From a bacterium (GTDB lineage Bacteria > Pseudomonadota > Gammaproteobacteria > Pseudomonadales > Moraxellaceae), in contig JAQSDB010000007.1 of assembly GCA_029945725.1 (NCBI GenBank), positions 1 through 64,000 of the forward strand: DNA of 64,000 nt, in the 5' to 3' direction. A program made the translations under genes and the position numbers. Under the pieces are notes generated by a model. The model was not told the origin of the DNA and ran no database searches. It saw only the letters and a program-made list of their open reading frames with translations. Below, one piece after another: positions 34,104 to 43,321 of the stretch (positions are counted from its first letter, which is position 1; the number at the start of each line of letters is the position of its first letter).

Positions 34104-34889
34104 ATGAGTAATGCTCCTGCCGCGACCACCATCAGGAAGGTTGAACTGCTGCGCCCCTTTTTCTGGCTGAAGGCCGGCTGGCGGGAGCTCGCCGCCCATC
34201 CCGGACCCAGCCTCACCTACGGCATTCTGGTCACCCTGGTGGGCTGGGGTCTGGTGACGCTCGCCGCTCCGCATGCGGAACTCTTCACGTCGGTCATTAC
34301 CGGCTTTGTGCTGTTCGCGCCGCTGGTGGCATCCGGCATCTACGAGCTTTCCCGGCAGAGTGAAGCCGGCGAACCGGCCTCCTTCATCAACTCGGTGAAA
34401 AGCCTGCGCCGCAGCATGAACAGCATTGCCGACTTCGGCATTGTGCTGCTTCTCGTGGGCATACTGTGGGAACGCGTGGCGGCCGTGATGTTTGCGCTTT
34501 CCTACGGCGGCGACATGAGCGATGTGCAGCATTTCGTGCACGAGATATTTTTTTCGGGGAAATACTGGGGAGTGGTGATTGCCTGGCTGCTGTCGGGCGC
34601 CATTTTATCCAGCGTGATTTTTTCCGTGACCGTGATCGGCATGCCCATGGTGATCGGGCGCGATGCCGACGTGGTCACCGCCATGATCACCAGCGTCCGT
34701 GCCGTGTTCCTCAACCTGCCCGCCATGATGTTGTGGGCAGGCCTGATTGTCACACTGACCGTGCTGGGCATGGCGCTCGCCATGGTCGGGCTGGTCGTGA
34801 TCATGCCCCTGCTCGGACACGCCACCTGGTGTGCCTACAAGGATCTGGTGCATGAAGCGCCAGACCCGCAACCCGGCACGGCGTCCTGA
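34104..34889 (+). CDS. DUF2189 family membrane protein
   Basis: 261 residues with about six hydrophobic segments (TYGILVTLVGWGLVTLAA, LFTSVITGFVLFAPLVASGIYELSR, IADFGIVLLLVGILWERVAAVMF, WGVVIAWLLSGAILSSVIFSVTVIG, MMLWAGLIVTLTVLGMALAMVGLVVIMPLLGHATWCAYKDL). The end GHATWCAYKDLV is characteristic of DUF2189 proteins, once annotated as cytochrome c oxidase subunit I-like. Function unknown. Confidence 0.85.
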   Translation: MSNAPAATTIRKVELLRPFFWLKAGWRELAAHPGPSLTYGILVTLVGWGLVTLAAPHAELFTSVITGFVLFAPLVASGIYELSRQSEAGEPASFINSVKSLRRSMNSIADFGIVLLLVGILWERVAAVMFALSYGGDMSDVQHFVHEIFFSGKYWGVVIAWLLSGAILSSVIFSVTVIGMPMVIGRDADVVTAMITSVRAVFLNLPAMMLWAGLIVTLTVLGMALAMVGLVVIMPLLGHATWCAYKDLVHEAPDPQPGTAS

Positions 34890-34946
34890 GCACGAAGCCC
34901 TGAGCACAAGACCCCGCAGGCATGACACCCGCCCGGCGCAGCGGGT

Positions 34947-35153
34947 TTATTGCGGCTTGTCAGCCTTCTTCACGCCGCAGGTATTGATGCCCAGCAGGCT
35001 GTAGGGCGGACACCAGCCGGAAAGCCCGGTCGCAACCGGCACGATGCCTATCAGGCCCCACAAGGTCTTCGGCCCCACAAACACCAGCGCCAGCAGGCCA
35101 AGCCCCGCCACCACCCGCACCACACGCTCGATATCACCAATATTGCGATCCAT
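34947..35153 (-). CDS. DUF2892 (YgaP-like) small inner-membrane protein
   Basis: 68 residues from the second of two adjacent ATGs (35153), which sits 7 bases after GGAG. MDRNIGDIERVVRVVAGL at the start, two hydrophobic helices (LGLLALVFVGPKTLWGLIGIVPVATGLSG), then CPPYSLLGINTC with two cysteines. This is the DUF2892 pattern, found alone or attached to rhodanese in YgaP. Role unknown. Confidence 0.87.
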   Translation of the reverse strand: MDRNIGDIERVVRVVAGLGLLALVFVGPKTLWGLIGIVPVATGLSGWCPPYSLLGINTCGVKKADKPQ

Positions 35154-35252
35154 CATTCCGCTCCCCTGTCATGTCCCGGATCGGCCGGATGGCCCACCAC
35201 AAACAGACCTTGACTGTCACATACCCCTGCCTACACCCGACCGGCTATCGTG

Positions 35253-35426
35253 TCACCGGTCAGGCTGCCCCGGGTGCACCTTTTTGTCCGCCGTTTCACT
35301 GACGGAGGTTCGGGTATGGCCAAGGCCCCACCAGATGGTCGCAGGAATGCCAACGATCATGATGACCATGCCGATAATCACCATCCAGCCGCTGGAAGTC
35401 CCGAAAAGTTCTCTGGCAATGTCCAT
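35253..35426 (-). CDS. DUF3149-like tiny membrane protein
   Basis: 57 codons read on the minus strand: MDIARELFGTSSGWMVIIG then a hydrophobic helix (MVIIGMVIMIVGIPATIWW) and a polar basic tail. The layout (short amphipathic start with ELFGTSSG, one helix) fits DUF3149 proteins. GGAG and GGGAA lie upstream of the ATG. The opposite-strand 74-codon frame over the same bases has no protein-like features. Confidence 0.65.
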   Translation of the reverse strand: MDIARELFGTSSGWMVIIGMVIMIVGIPATIWWGLGHTRTSVSETADKKVHPGQPDR

Positions 35427-35622
35427 GATTCCCGCGCTCCGCCAAGTTTGTTTTTTAATGACACCATGTGATCTCCGGCAAACCTCTGACGCAGATCAAT
35501 CTGCGGCAAGATTCAGCCCCGCCACGGCTTTTCACACTGATTTTCCGGACGCACACGACTGGTCGTGAAGGAATTGCCTGGCAGACACTGGCGCCATAAC
35601 CACAACACGGCAGGTCCGGACC

Positions 35623-36975
35623 ATGAACGCCAAAACCCACGACGCACTGCTGCAAAGTGCCAGCACGAAAAAAAGCAGCAAGTGGAAAGACCCCAAGCGC
35701 TACAAGTGGCTGCTGAGCCCGGCACTTCCCGTCATCGGTATTGCCGCCATGTCGGCCTATGCCATAGCCCCCAAAAAACTGCGAGCCCTGGCCTGGACCG
35801 GCCCGCTGCTGGTACACGGCGTCATCCCCGCCCTCGACAAGATGATCGGCGAGGACGCCAGCAATCCGCCGGACGACGCCATCGCGGATCTTGAGAACGA
35901 TCCGTACTACAACCTCATTACCAAGGCCTTCATTCCCTCCCAGTACCTCATGACGATGCTGGGCTGCTGGCTGGCCACCCGTGACAACGTGCCCATGTCC
36001 GACCGCATCGGCCTGACCTTCTCGGTCGGCGCCCTGAACGGCATTGCCATCGTTACCGGCCACGAACTCGGCCACAAGCACGAGCGCGACAACCGCATCG
36101 GCGCCATGCTGGCGCTGGCGCCGACGTTCTATACGCACTTTGCGGTGGAACATAACTTCGGCCACCACAAGCGCGTGTCCACGCCGGAGGATCCCGCCTC
36201 CAGCCGCATGGGCGAATCGTTCTGGAAATTCCTGCCGCGCACCGTGATCGGGGGCTTCAAGTCCGCCATCGAGATCGAGACCAAGCGTCTTGAGCGCAAG
36301 GGCAAGGGCTTCTGGACCCTGGAAAACGAACTGCTGCAGGGCTGGGCCATCAGCGCCGGCTTCCTCGCCGCCAACGTGGTGGTCAGCGGCCCGCGCGCCG
36401 TGCCCTTCATGCTTGCCCAGGGTGCCTACGGCGCCAGCCTGCTCGAGGTGATCAACTACATCGAGCACTACGGCCTGATGCGCCAGAAGGACGAGAACGG
36501 CAAGTACGAGCGCACCCAGCCCGAGCACAGCTGGAACAGCAACTACGTTGTCACCAATCTGGTGCTCTACCAGCTGCAGCGCCACTCCGACCACCATGCC
36601 TTCCCGTCGCGCAGCTTCCAGGCGCTGCGCGATTTCCCCGAAGCGCCACAGCTGCCGAGCGGCTATGCCTCCATGCTGCTGCCGGCCTATATCCCGGGCT
36701 GGTGGACTCAGGTGATGGACGAGAAAGTCATCCGCCACTACAAGGGCGACCTCAGCAAGATCAACTGGGACCCCGAGCGTCGTGACGAGCTGATGGCCAA
36801 GTACCGCCAGTTTGCCGCCGAGGTCGCGGCCAGTGCCGAAGCAGAAGCCTTGACGGCTGCGCCCGTCACCACACCGGCCCTGACCGCAAAACCCGTGAAG
36901 GCCGCGGCAGTGAAAACGAAGGCCGTAAAGGCAAAACCGGCAAAGGCAAAAGCAGGAACGGGCAGCGCTGCCTGA
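35623..36975 (+). CDS. alkB: Alkane 1-monooxygenase, first tandem copy
   Basis: 450 residues. Non-haem diiron integral-membrane hydroxylase: membrane helices in the first half, and the histidine boxes HELGHK (147-152), HNFGHH (177-182) and HSDHH (321-325), with EHYG at 281-284. It oxidises n-alkanes to 1-alkanols using rubredoxin electrons; no rubredoxin gene lies in the window. The last 50 residues are an unusual Ala/Lys/Pro/Thr-rich tail (AKPVKAAAVKTKAVKAKPAK) absent from the second copy. The leader just before the ATG shares CACAACACGGCAG with the second copy. Confidence 0.96.
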   Translation: MNAKTHDALLQSASTKKSSKWKDPKRYKWLLSPALPVIGIAAMSAYAIAPKKLRALAWTGPLLVHGVIPALDKMIGEDASNPPDDAIADLENDPYYNLITKAFIPSQYLMTMLGCWLATRDNVPMSDRIGLTFSVGALNGIAIVTGHELGHKHERDNRIGAMLALAPTFYTHFAVEHNFGHHKRVSTPEDPASSRMGESFWKFLPRTVIGGFKSAIEIETKRLERKGKGFWTLENELLQGWAISAGFLAANVVVSGPRAVPFMLAQGAYGASLLEVINYIEHYGLMRQKDENGKYERTQPEHSWNSNYVVTNLVLYQLQRHSDHHAFPSRSFQALRDFPEAPQLPSGYASMLLPAYIPGWWTQVMDEKVIRHYKGDLSKINWDPERRDELMAKYRQFAAEVAASAEAEALTAAPVTTPALTAKPVKAAAVKTKAVKAKPAKAKAGTGSAA

Positions 36976-37183
36976 GCCCCGCTGCACCCGGCCCGCCAGC
37001 TCCAGACCAGCATTCGGGGGCTGGCGGGCTCCCTCCCCCTTTCCGGCAACCACGGTCGTCGCGATGATCTGTGGCCTGCCGCTTTCCGGCGTCCCGCACA
37101 GGTTTGCCGGACGCTCGCCACTGGCCGCCAGACGAGCGCCTGACACACACTAGCTGCCATCATCACAACACGGCAGCCAGCCC

Positions 37184-38437
37184 ATGAACGCCAAGACCCC
37201 CGATGAACTCCTGAAGCAGGCCAGCCAGGCCGACGGCAAGAAATGGAAGGATCCCAAGCGCCACCTCTGGCTGCTTGGCCCGGCCCTGCCCGTCATCGGT
37301 CTGGCGTCCATTGCCGCCTATGCCGTGGCCCCGAAGAAACTGCGCGCCCTCGCCTGGACCGGCCCCGCACTGGTACACGCCATCATCCCGGCGCTGGACC
37401 GCCTGATCGGTGAAGACGCGAGCAACCCGCCGGCCTCGGCCGTAAAACCGCTGGAAGATGACAAGTACTACGGCCGCATCGTCAAGGCCTTCATTCCCGC
37501 CCAGTACGCCATGACCTTCCTCGGCACCTGGGTTGCCAGCCGCAAGAACACCCCGATGATCGACCGCGTTGGCCTGGCCCTGACCGTGGGCGCCATCAAC
37601 GGCGTCGGCATCAACACCGCCCACGAGCTTGGCCACAAGCACGACAAGACCGACCGCGTGCTGGCCATGCTGGCACTCGCCCCGACCGGCTATACCCACT
37701 TCGTGGTCGAGCATAATTTTGGTCACCACAAGCGCGTGGCCACCCCTGAAGATCCGGCCAGCAGCCGCATGGGCGAATCGTTCTGGAAGTTCCTGCCACG
37801 CACCGTGGTCGGCGGCTTCAAGTCGGCCGTGAAGATCGAAACCGAACGCCTGCAGCGCAAGGGCAAGGGCTTCTGGACCATCGAGAATGAACTGCTGCAG
37901 GGCTGGGCCGTGTCGGCCGGCTTCTTCGGCATCACCACGGCCATCTGTGGCCGCCGTGCCATTCCCTTCCTGATCGCCCAGGGTGTCTATGGCGCCAGCC
38001 TGCTGGAAACCATCAACTACGTGGAACACTACGGCCTGATGCGCGAAAAGCAGCCGGATGGCAAATACGAACGCACACAGCCGGAACACAGCTGGAACAG
38101 CAACCACATTGTCACCAACCTGTTCCTCTACCAGTTGCAACGTCACTCCGATCATCACGCGCACCCGACCCGCAGCTTCCAGGCACTGCGCCACTTTGAA
38201 AAGGCACCGCAGCTGCCGGGCGGCTACGCCTCCATGCTCCTGCCCGCCTACATTCCTTCGTGGTGGTACAAGATCATGGACCAGCGCGTGATTGATCATT
38301 ACGAGGGCGACCTCGGCAAGATCAACTGGGACCCGGAGCGTCGCGCCGAGCTGATGGCAAAGTTCAGTGCAGCAGGCATTGCCAGCGCACCGGCAGCACC
38401 GTCGCTCGAAGCACAGCCGGAAGCCCTTGCCTCGTAA
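37184..38437 (+). CDS. alkB: Alkane 1-monooxygenase, second tandem copy
   Basis: 417 residues, close to the first copy along almost the entire length, with the same His boxes (HELGHK at 147, HNFGHH at 177, HSDHH near 321) and NYVEHYGLM. The C-terminal tail is short and Ala/Pro/Glu-rich rather than lysine-rich. The 208-bp gap and the repeated leader (CACAACACGGCAG before each ATG) suggest each copy has its own promoter or ribosome-binding context. Two copies may split the chain-length range or regulation (inference). A strong terminator follows. Confidence 0.96.
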   Translation: MNAKTPDELLKQASQADGKKWKDPKRHLWLLGPALPVIGLASIAAYAVAPKKLRALAWTGPALVHAIIPALDRLIGEDASNPPASAVKPLEDDKYYGRIVKAFIPAQYAMTFLGTWVASRKNTPMIDRVGLALTVGAINGVGINTAHELGHKHDKTDRVLAMLALAPTGYTHFVVEHNFGHHKRVATPEDPASSRMGESFWKFLPRTVVGGFKSAVKIETERLQRKGKGFWTIENELLQGWAVSAGFFGITTAICGRRAIPFLIAQGVYGASLLETINYVEHYGLMREKQPDGKYERTQPEHSWNSNHIVTNLFLYQLQRHSDHHAHPTRSFQALRHFEKAPQLPGGYASMLLPAYIPSWWYKIMDQRVIDHYEGDLGKINWDPERRAELMAKFSAAGIASAPAAPSLEAQPEALAS

Positions 38438-38462
38438 TCGGCAGCCTTCCTCGCCTAGAATG

Positions 38463-38493
38463 AAAACCCGCCCGCTAACGGCGGGTTTTTTTA
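38463..38493 (+). terminator. Rho-independent terminator after alkB2
   Basis: Stem AAAACCCGCC/GGCGGGTTTT with loop CGCTAAC, then further T residues. Confidence 0.9.
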
Positions 38494-38568
38494 TGAGCGG
38501 CGCCTTGAGCCAGCGGGAAGACTGCGCCCTTCACCACGCCGCACACATGACAACACGGGAGAGAGTAC

Positions 38569-38925
38569 GTGACAGGTATAAAACGGTTTCACGTCGCCAC
38601 GCGTTACAGCGAAATTGCCGTGCACAATGGCACCGTGTATCTGGCCGGACAGGTTGCTGCCGATGGCAGCCTGGATATTTCCGGCCAGACGGCCGATGTT
38701 CTGGCGAGCATCACCCGCCTGCTGGCCGAAGCCGGCAGTGACAAGTCGCGCATTCTCATGACGCAGATATTCCTTGCCGATCTCGCCGACTACGACGGCA
38801 TGAACCAGGTCTGGGACAGCTGGATCGTGCCCGGCCACACCCCGCCTCGTGCCACCGTGCAGGCCGCGCTGGCACGACCGGAATGGAAAGTGGAAATCGT
38901 GGTGACGGCCGCCCTGCAGGTGTAA
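38569..38925 (+). CDS. RidA family protein
   Basis: 118 residues, GTG start after GGGAGAGA. RidA/YjgF pattern: SEIAVHNGTVYLAGQV, DISGQTADVLASITRLLAEAGSDKSRILMTQIFLADL, WIVPGHTPPRATVQAALARPEWKVEIVVTAAL. The Arg in PPRATV is the residue that binds the carboxylate of 2-aminoacrylate in RidA enamine/imine deaminases. Cytoplasmic. Placed after the alkB pair, but separated from it by a terminator. Confidence 0.92.
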   Translation: MTGIKRFHVATRYSEIAVHNGTVYLAGQVAADGSLDISGQTADVLASITRLLAEAGSDKSRILMTQIFLADLADYDGMNQVWDSWIVPGHTPPRATVQAALARPEWKVEIVVTAALQV

Positions 38926-39039
38926 TGAACTTGTCCGCCTGGCCGGCGGAACCTGCCATACACATAACAACAGGCGGCTGACACCGGCATGCGCCACAAC
39001 CGGTACACTGCCTTCTTCCCGCCGCCATCAGGAGTCCGC

Positions 39040-39978
39040 GTGCAGCCCCTCATCCCGCCCATCATCTCGGTACAGAACCTGACCAAGACCTATGCCTCCG
39101 GTCATCAGGCACTGAAGAACATCAATCTGGATATTCGTCCGGGCGAAATTCTGGCGCTGCTGGGGCCCAACGGCGCCGGCAAGACCACACTGATCAGCAC
39201 CATCTGCGGCATCGTCAATCCCAGCTCGGGTCGCGTGCTCGCCGACGGTCACGACACCGTGACTGATTTTCGCGCCGCGCGCTCCCGCATCGGTCTGGTC
39301 CCGCAGGAGCTGACCACGGACGCCTTTGAAACGGTCTGGGCCACCGTGAGTTTCAGCCGCGGCCTGTTCGGCAAGGCACCGAATCCCGCACTCATCGAAA
39401 AAATCCTGCGCGAGCTTTCGCTGTGGGACAAGAAAGACGCAAAAATCATGACGCTCTCCGGCGGCATGAAACGCCGCGTAATGATTGCCAAGGCACTCTC
39501 GCACGAGCCCTCCATTCTCTTTCTGGATGAACCCAGCGCCGGCGTCGATGTCGAGCGGCGTCACGACATGTGGGAAATGGTGCGCGGCCTGCGCGCCAGC
39601 GGCGTCACCATCATCCTCACCACGCATTACATCGAGGAGGCCGAGGAAATGGCCGACCGCATCGGCGTGATCCGCAAGGGTGAACTCATTCTGGTGGAAG
39701 AAAAAACCGTGCTGATGCAGAAGCTGGGCAAGAAACAGCTCACGGTGTATCTCAGCACGCCGTTGCAGGTCATTCCCGAAGCACTGGCCGCCTACCCGCT
39801 TGAGCTTTCCGCTGACGGCAATACCCTTGTCTACACCTTTGATGCCAAAAGCGATGACACCGGCATTGCCGCATTACTGCGCTGCATGGATGAGCAAGGC
39901 ATTGCCTTCAAGGAGCTGCAGTCCAGCCAGAGTTCGCTGGAAGAAATTTTCGTCAGTCTGGTGAGGGCAGCGCAATGA
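39040..39978 (+). CDS. ABC-2 type exporter, ATP-binding subunit
   Basis: 312 residues from GTG 39040, which has AGGAG 5 bases upstream; an earlier in-frame ATG (38989) lacks such a site. Walker [11 protein letters not shown]-loop [13 protein letters not shown], signature LSGGMKRR, Walker [13 protein letters not shown], and the H-loop His in [11 protein letters not shown]. The last 80 residues form the extra domain of drug/polysaccharide-type exporters. The start of the permease gene overlaps its end by 4 bases. Confidence 0.94.
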   Translation: MQPLIPPIISVQNLTKTYASGHQALKNINLDIRPGEILALLGPNGAGKTTLISTICGIVNPSSGRVLADGHDTVTDFRAARSRIGLVPQELTTDAFETVWATVSFSRGLFGKAPNPALIEKILRELSLWDKKDAKIMTLSGGMKRRVMIAKALSHEPSILFLDEPSAGVDVERRHDMWEMVRGLRASGVTIILTTHYIEEAEEMADRIGVIRKGELILVEEKTVLMQKLGKKQLTVYLSTPLQVIPEALAAYPLELSADGNTLVYTFDAKSDDTGIAALLRCMDEQGIAFKELQSSQSSLEEIFVSLVRAAQ

Positions 39979-40748
39979 CATTGCCGATAAACATTCATGC
40001 CATCCGCGCCATCTATTTTTTCGAAATGGCGCGCAGCTTTCGCACCCTGACACAGAGCATTGCCTCGCCGGTGCTCTCGACCTCGCTCTATTTTGTCGTG
40101 TTCGGCGCCGCCATCGGCTCGCGCATGGGCGCCATAGACGGCATCAGTTATGGCGCCTTCATCATTCCCGGCCTGATCATGCTGGCCATGCTCAACGAAA
40201 GCATTTCCAACGCTTCTTTCGGCATCTACATGCCGAAATGGTCAGGCACGATTTACGAGCTGTTGTCTGCCCCCGTCTCTTTTGTGGAAGTGGTGATCGG
40301 CTATGTCGGTGCTGCTGCCAGCAAGTCGGTGATGCTGGGCCTGCTGATGCTGGTCACGGCACGTTTTTTTGTGAACTACCAGATTGCCCATCCGTTCTGG
40401 ATGCTGTGCTTTCTGGTGTTAACCGCCGTCACCTTCAGCCTCTTCGGTTTCATTATCGGCATCTGGGCCGACGGTTTTGAAAAGCTGCAGGTCATTCCGC
40501 TCATGGTCGTCACCCCGCTGACCTTTCTCGGCGGCAGCTTCTATTCCATCAGCATGCTGCCACCGGCCTGGCAAACACTCTCGCTGTTCAACCCGGTGGT
40601 TTATCTCATCAGTGGTTTCCGCTGGAGCTTTTACGGTATCGCCGACGTCAACCTCGGCATCAGCATCGGCATGACGATGGTTTTTCTGGCGCTGTGCCTC
40701 GGCGGGATCTGGTGGATATTCAGAACGGGGTACCGGCTCAAGGCCTGA
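39975..40748 (+). CDS. ABC-2 type exporter, permease subunit
   Basis: 257 residues with six hydrophobic segments. [31 protein letters not shown] near the N-terminus and [46 protein letters not shown] near the C-terminus are typical ABC-2 membrane proteins. Coupled to the ATPase by a 4-base overlap. The substrate (drug, lipid or polysaccharide) is not readable. Confidence 0.93.
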   Translation: MTLPINIHAIRAIYFFEMARSFRTLTQSIASPVLSTSLYFVVFGAAIGSRMGAIDGISYGAFIIPGLIMLAMLNESISNASFGIYMPKWSGTIYELLSAPVSFVEVVIGYVGAAASKSVMLGLLMLVTARFFVNYQIAHPFWMLCFLVLTAVTFSLFGFIIGIWADGFEKLQVIPLMVVTPLTFLGGSFYSISMLPPAWQTLSLFNPVVYLISGFRWSFYGIADVNLGISIGMTMVFLALCLGGIWWIFRTGYRLKA

Positions 40749-40908
40749 GGCGGGCCGGTGACGCGGGCACATCCGCAGACCAGGCGCCCAGCGCCAGCGG
40801 CAATCACCTGCCGGTTGCGCAAGGTCAACGAAGTGACAACTGGCGCGTTGTATTCTGGCGACTATAGTTTTTCCGAAGCCGGATCCGGCCCACCCCAGGA
40901 GATCGCCC

Positions 40909-41307
40909 ATGAAAGTCCCTTACGCCCTTGTCATTGCCAGCCTGCTGCTGGTTCCACTCGCCCACGCCGACAGCAAGCCCGCACCCTCCGCTCCTCCTGC
41001 CATGGGCTCCGGCATGATGCACGGCGATGGCCCCTGCATGAAGGACAATGGCCCCATGGGCGGTCCCTGCATGCCGGATGACCTCAAGCTGAGCGCCGAC
41101 CAGAAGCAGAAAATCGAGGCCATTCACGAGGAAGCACACCAGAAAGTGCTGAAGGTGCTGACGCCCGAGCAGGCGGCAAAAATGGAAGAACACCGCAAGG
41201 CCATGATGGATCGCAAGACCGACCACATGGACAAACATGCGGATCACATGAAAAAGCGTGCCGACAAAATGAAAGAACGCACACCAGAGCCGGCAAAAGT
41301 CCAATAA
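40909..41307 (+). CDS. Spy/CpxP-like Met/His-rich periplasmic protein
   Basis: 132 residues. Signal peptide ending AHAD. A Met/Gly/Pro/Cys-rich stretch (MGSGMMHGDGPCMKDNGPMGGPCM) leads to a helical part with LSADQKQKIEAIHEEAHQKV and LTPEQAAKMEEHRKAM, the Spy/CpxP-like LTxxQ pattern, and then a His/Met/Lys-rich helix (DHMDKHADHMKKRADKM). It is probably an envelope chaperone or metal-binding stress protein; the Met and His content suggests copper. Confidence 0.78.
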   Translation: MKVPYALVIASLLLVPLAHADSKPAPSAPPAMGSGMMHGDGPCMKDNGPMGGPCMPDDLKLSADQKQKIEAIHEEAHQKVLKVLTPEQAAKMEEHRKAMMDRKTDHMDKHADHMKKRADKMKERTPEPAKVQ

Positions 41308-41317
41308 AAGCTGTCGC

Positions 41318-41347
41318 CCCGGCGCGCCAGCAACCCTGGCGCGCCGG
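41318..41347 (+). terminator. Stem-loop after the Spy-like gene
   Basis: A perfect 13-bp stem CCCGGCGCGCCAG/CTGGCGCGCCGGG with a 4-base loop, then GTT; no T-tract. Confidence 0.55.
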
Positions 41348-41519
41348 GTTCGCGTGGCCATCGCGCTCCGGTCAATCCCCGGGAAATGATGGAACGTCCG
41401 TCAACAAGCCTGCACAATTCCGGCACCATACGCCGGCAACACTCCTTCCCCGGACCACGCTGTAAAACCGGGCGCTTTACTCCCGATGCATCGCGGCGCC
41501 AGACCCTCATGAACGTGAC

Positions 41520-41753
41520 ATGAAAGCCGAAGACCTTCTGCTGCTGACCCGCCGGGAAATGCCCTATGGCAAATACAAGGGACGCCTGATCGCCGACCTG
41601 CCCGGACACTATCTGGCCTGGTTTGCCCGCGAAGGTTTTCCGCCGGGTGAAATCGGCCGCCTGCTGGCACTGATGCATGAAATTGACCACAACGGCCTGT
41701 CCGGCCTGCTGACACCCTTGCGCCAGCAGGAGGCGCGGGGCGATACCACATAA
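41520..41753 (+). CDS. DUF3820 family protein
   Basis: 77 residues: EMPYGKYKGRLIADLPGHYLAWFAREGFPPGEIGRLLALMHEIDHNGL. The MPYGKYKGRLIADLPGHYL core is the DUF3820 signature, seen also beside exonuclease-type proteins. Soluble, function unknown. No strong ribosome-binding site before ATG 41520, so the start is less sure. Confidence 0.82.
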   Translation: MKAEDLLLLTRREMPYGKYKGRLIADLPGHYLAWFAREGFPPGEIGRLLALMHEIDHNGLSGLLTPLRQQEARGDTT

Positions 41754-41882
41754 AACCCGACCGACGCAAACCTGCCGGCCAGTGACGGGCCGCCGCTGCC
41801 TTCCGTGTCATCCCGTCTGACGAGAAGCATCTCGCGTGTCAGCAGCCGGCATGCTACAAAAACGCCATCAAGGAGGAACACC

Positions 41883-42317
41883 ATGAAAACCGTAGCAGAG
41901 ATTCTCAAATCAAAACCGAGCGCGCAGGTCTTCAGCATCGAGCCCACGATGACGGTGCTCGAAGCCATTTCGCTAATGGCCGACAAGGGCATTGGCGCCC
42001 TGGTCGTGGTTGAAGGGGAAAAGGTCGTGGGCATCGTCAGTGAGCGTGACTATGCCCGCAAGATCGTCCTGATGGAGCGCTCTTCCTACAACACCGATGT
42101 GAGCGACATCATGACCGCCGATGTCATCTCTGTTCACCCGGGCCAGAGCAACGAGTTCTGCATGGAGCTGATGACCAACAAGCGCCTGCGTCACCTGCCC
42201 GTACTGGAAGACGGCAAACTGATCGGCCTGGTTTCCATCGGCGATCTGGTGAAAGACATCATTTCCGATCAGCAGTCCATGATTCGCCAGCTCGAGCAAT
42301 ACATTCGCGGCGAATGA
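41883..42317 (+). CDS. CBS-domain pair protein
   Basis: 144 residues from ATG 41883, preceded by AAGGAGGAA. Two CBS domains: residues about 17-65 (SIEPTMTVLEAISLMADKGIGALVVVEGEKVVGIVSERDYARKI) and 80-130 (VISVHPGQSNEFCMELMTNKRLRHLPVLEDGKLIGLVSIGDLVKDI). Such stand-alone pairs bind adenine nucleotides and regulate partner proteins. Target unknown. Confidence 0.93.
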   Translation: MKTVAEILKSKPSAQVFSIEPTMTVLEAISLMADKGIGALVVVEGEKVVGIVSERDYARKIVLMERSSYNTDVSDIMTADVISVHPGQSNEFCMELMTNKRLRHLPVLEDGKLIGLVSIGDLVKDIISDQQSMIRQLEQYIRGE

Positions 42318-42425
42318 CCGCCTGCACCGGCGCTGCGTGCCGGCCAGGCAGCGCCCCTGTTTTCCTGCCCGCAACCACCCAGCCGCTATAATCCGTTCAT
42401 TCTCCCTGCAGCAAGGATGATCACC

Positions 42426-43289
42426 ATGGCCCGGCCATCCAAACCGGCAATCGCTGCATCCGAAAAACCCCGCATTCTTCTGGTGGATGACCAGCAGGGA
42501 AACCTGCTGGCGCTGGAAGTCCTGCTGGATGAGTTCGATGCCACCCTGGTTCGTGCCGGTTCCGGCAATGAAGCCCTGAAAATCATCCTGAACCAGAAAA
42601 TCACCCTGGTGCTGCTGGATGTGCAGATGCCGGACATGGATGGCTTTGAAGTGGCCCGCCTGATGCAGCAGACCAGCCGCAGCCAGAGCATTCCCGTCAT
42701 TTTTGTTTCAGCCATCAATCTCGACGTGGCGCATGTACTGAAAGGCTATGAATGCGGGGCCGTTGATTTCCTGACCAAACCGATCGAGCCCCTGATACTG
42801 AAAAGCAAGGTGCGCATAGCGCTTGAGCTGTACCGGAAAAGGCGTGAACTCGAAATCAGCCATGCGGCGCTGGAAAGCAGCATGCGTGAACTGGTACGCA
42901 TCAAGAAACTCAATGAGCTGCTGTTGCAGTCCATCAGCGAAGGCATATTGAGGCTCGATGCCGAAGGCCGCATCCAGTACGCCAATCCTGCGGCGGCAGC
43001 CTTGCTTGGCAATGGCGACACGCTGCTCGGCAGCCTGCTCAGTGAACATCTGGTGGGTGATGAGGAAGAGGAAATGATCAGCGAGATACTCGCACATTGC
43101 ATGAGCGGAACACGCTCGCAATTCATTGCCACCGCCAGGCGCATGGACGAAATCTTTGTCGCTGAATTCACGGCCACCGCGCTGACCGGCGATGACGGCA
43201 ACATGCTGGGCGTGAGCATGGTGTTCAAGGATATTTCTGCGCACCACAAGCTGACAAACAAGAAACCGTTAAACGACAAGGCATCCTGA
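42426..43289 (+). CDS. Response regulator with C-terminal PAS domain
   Basis: 287 residues from ATG 42426 (AAGGA 9 bases upstream; ATG 42417 overlaps that site). Receiver: LLVDDQQGN, phosphoacceptor Asp in LVLLDVQMPDMDGFE, Lys in FLTKPIEP. A coiled linker (KRRELEISHAALESSMRELVRIKKLNELLLQ) leads to a PAS domain (SEGILRLDAEGRIQYANPAAAALLG ... GVSMVFKDISAHHKL). There is no DNA-binding, GGDEF or kinase output, so it may act by protein contact. Convergent with the FecR gene. Confidence 0.92.
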   Translation: MARPSKPAIAASEKPRILLVDDQQGNLLALEVLLDEFDATLVRAGSGNEALKIILNQKITLVLLDVQMPDMDGFEVARLMQQTSRSQSIPVIFVSAINLDVAHVLKGYECGAVDFLTKPIEPLILKSKVRIALELYRKRRELEISHAALESSMRELVRIKKLNELLLQSISEGILRLDAEGRIQYANPAAAALLGNGDTLLGSLLSEHLVGDEEEEMISEILAHCMSGTRSQFIATARRMDEIFVAEFTATALTGDDGNMLGVSMVFKDISAHHKLTNKKPLNDKAS

Positions 43290-43321
43290 ACCACACTCCA
43301 CCCGATGCCATCATGACCGCA

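Noticed and set aside
35250-35471. 73-codon plus-strand frame
   Set aside because: The opposite strand encodes a plausible DUF3149-like membrane protein with a ribosome-binding site; the plus frame is Asp/His/Asn-rich without pattern.
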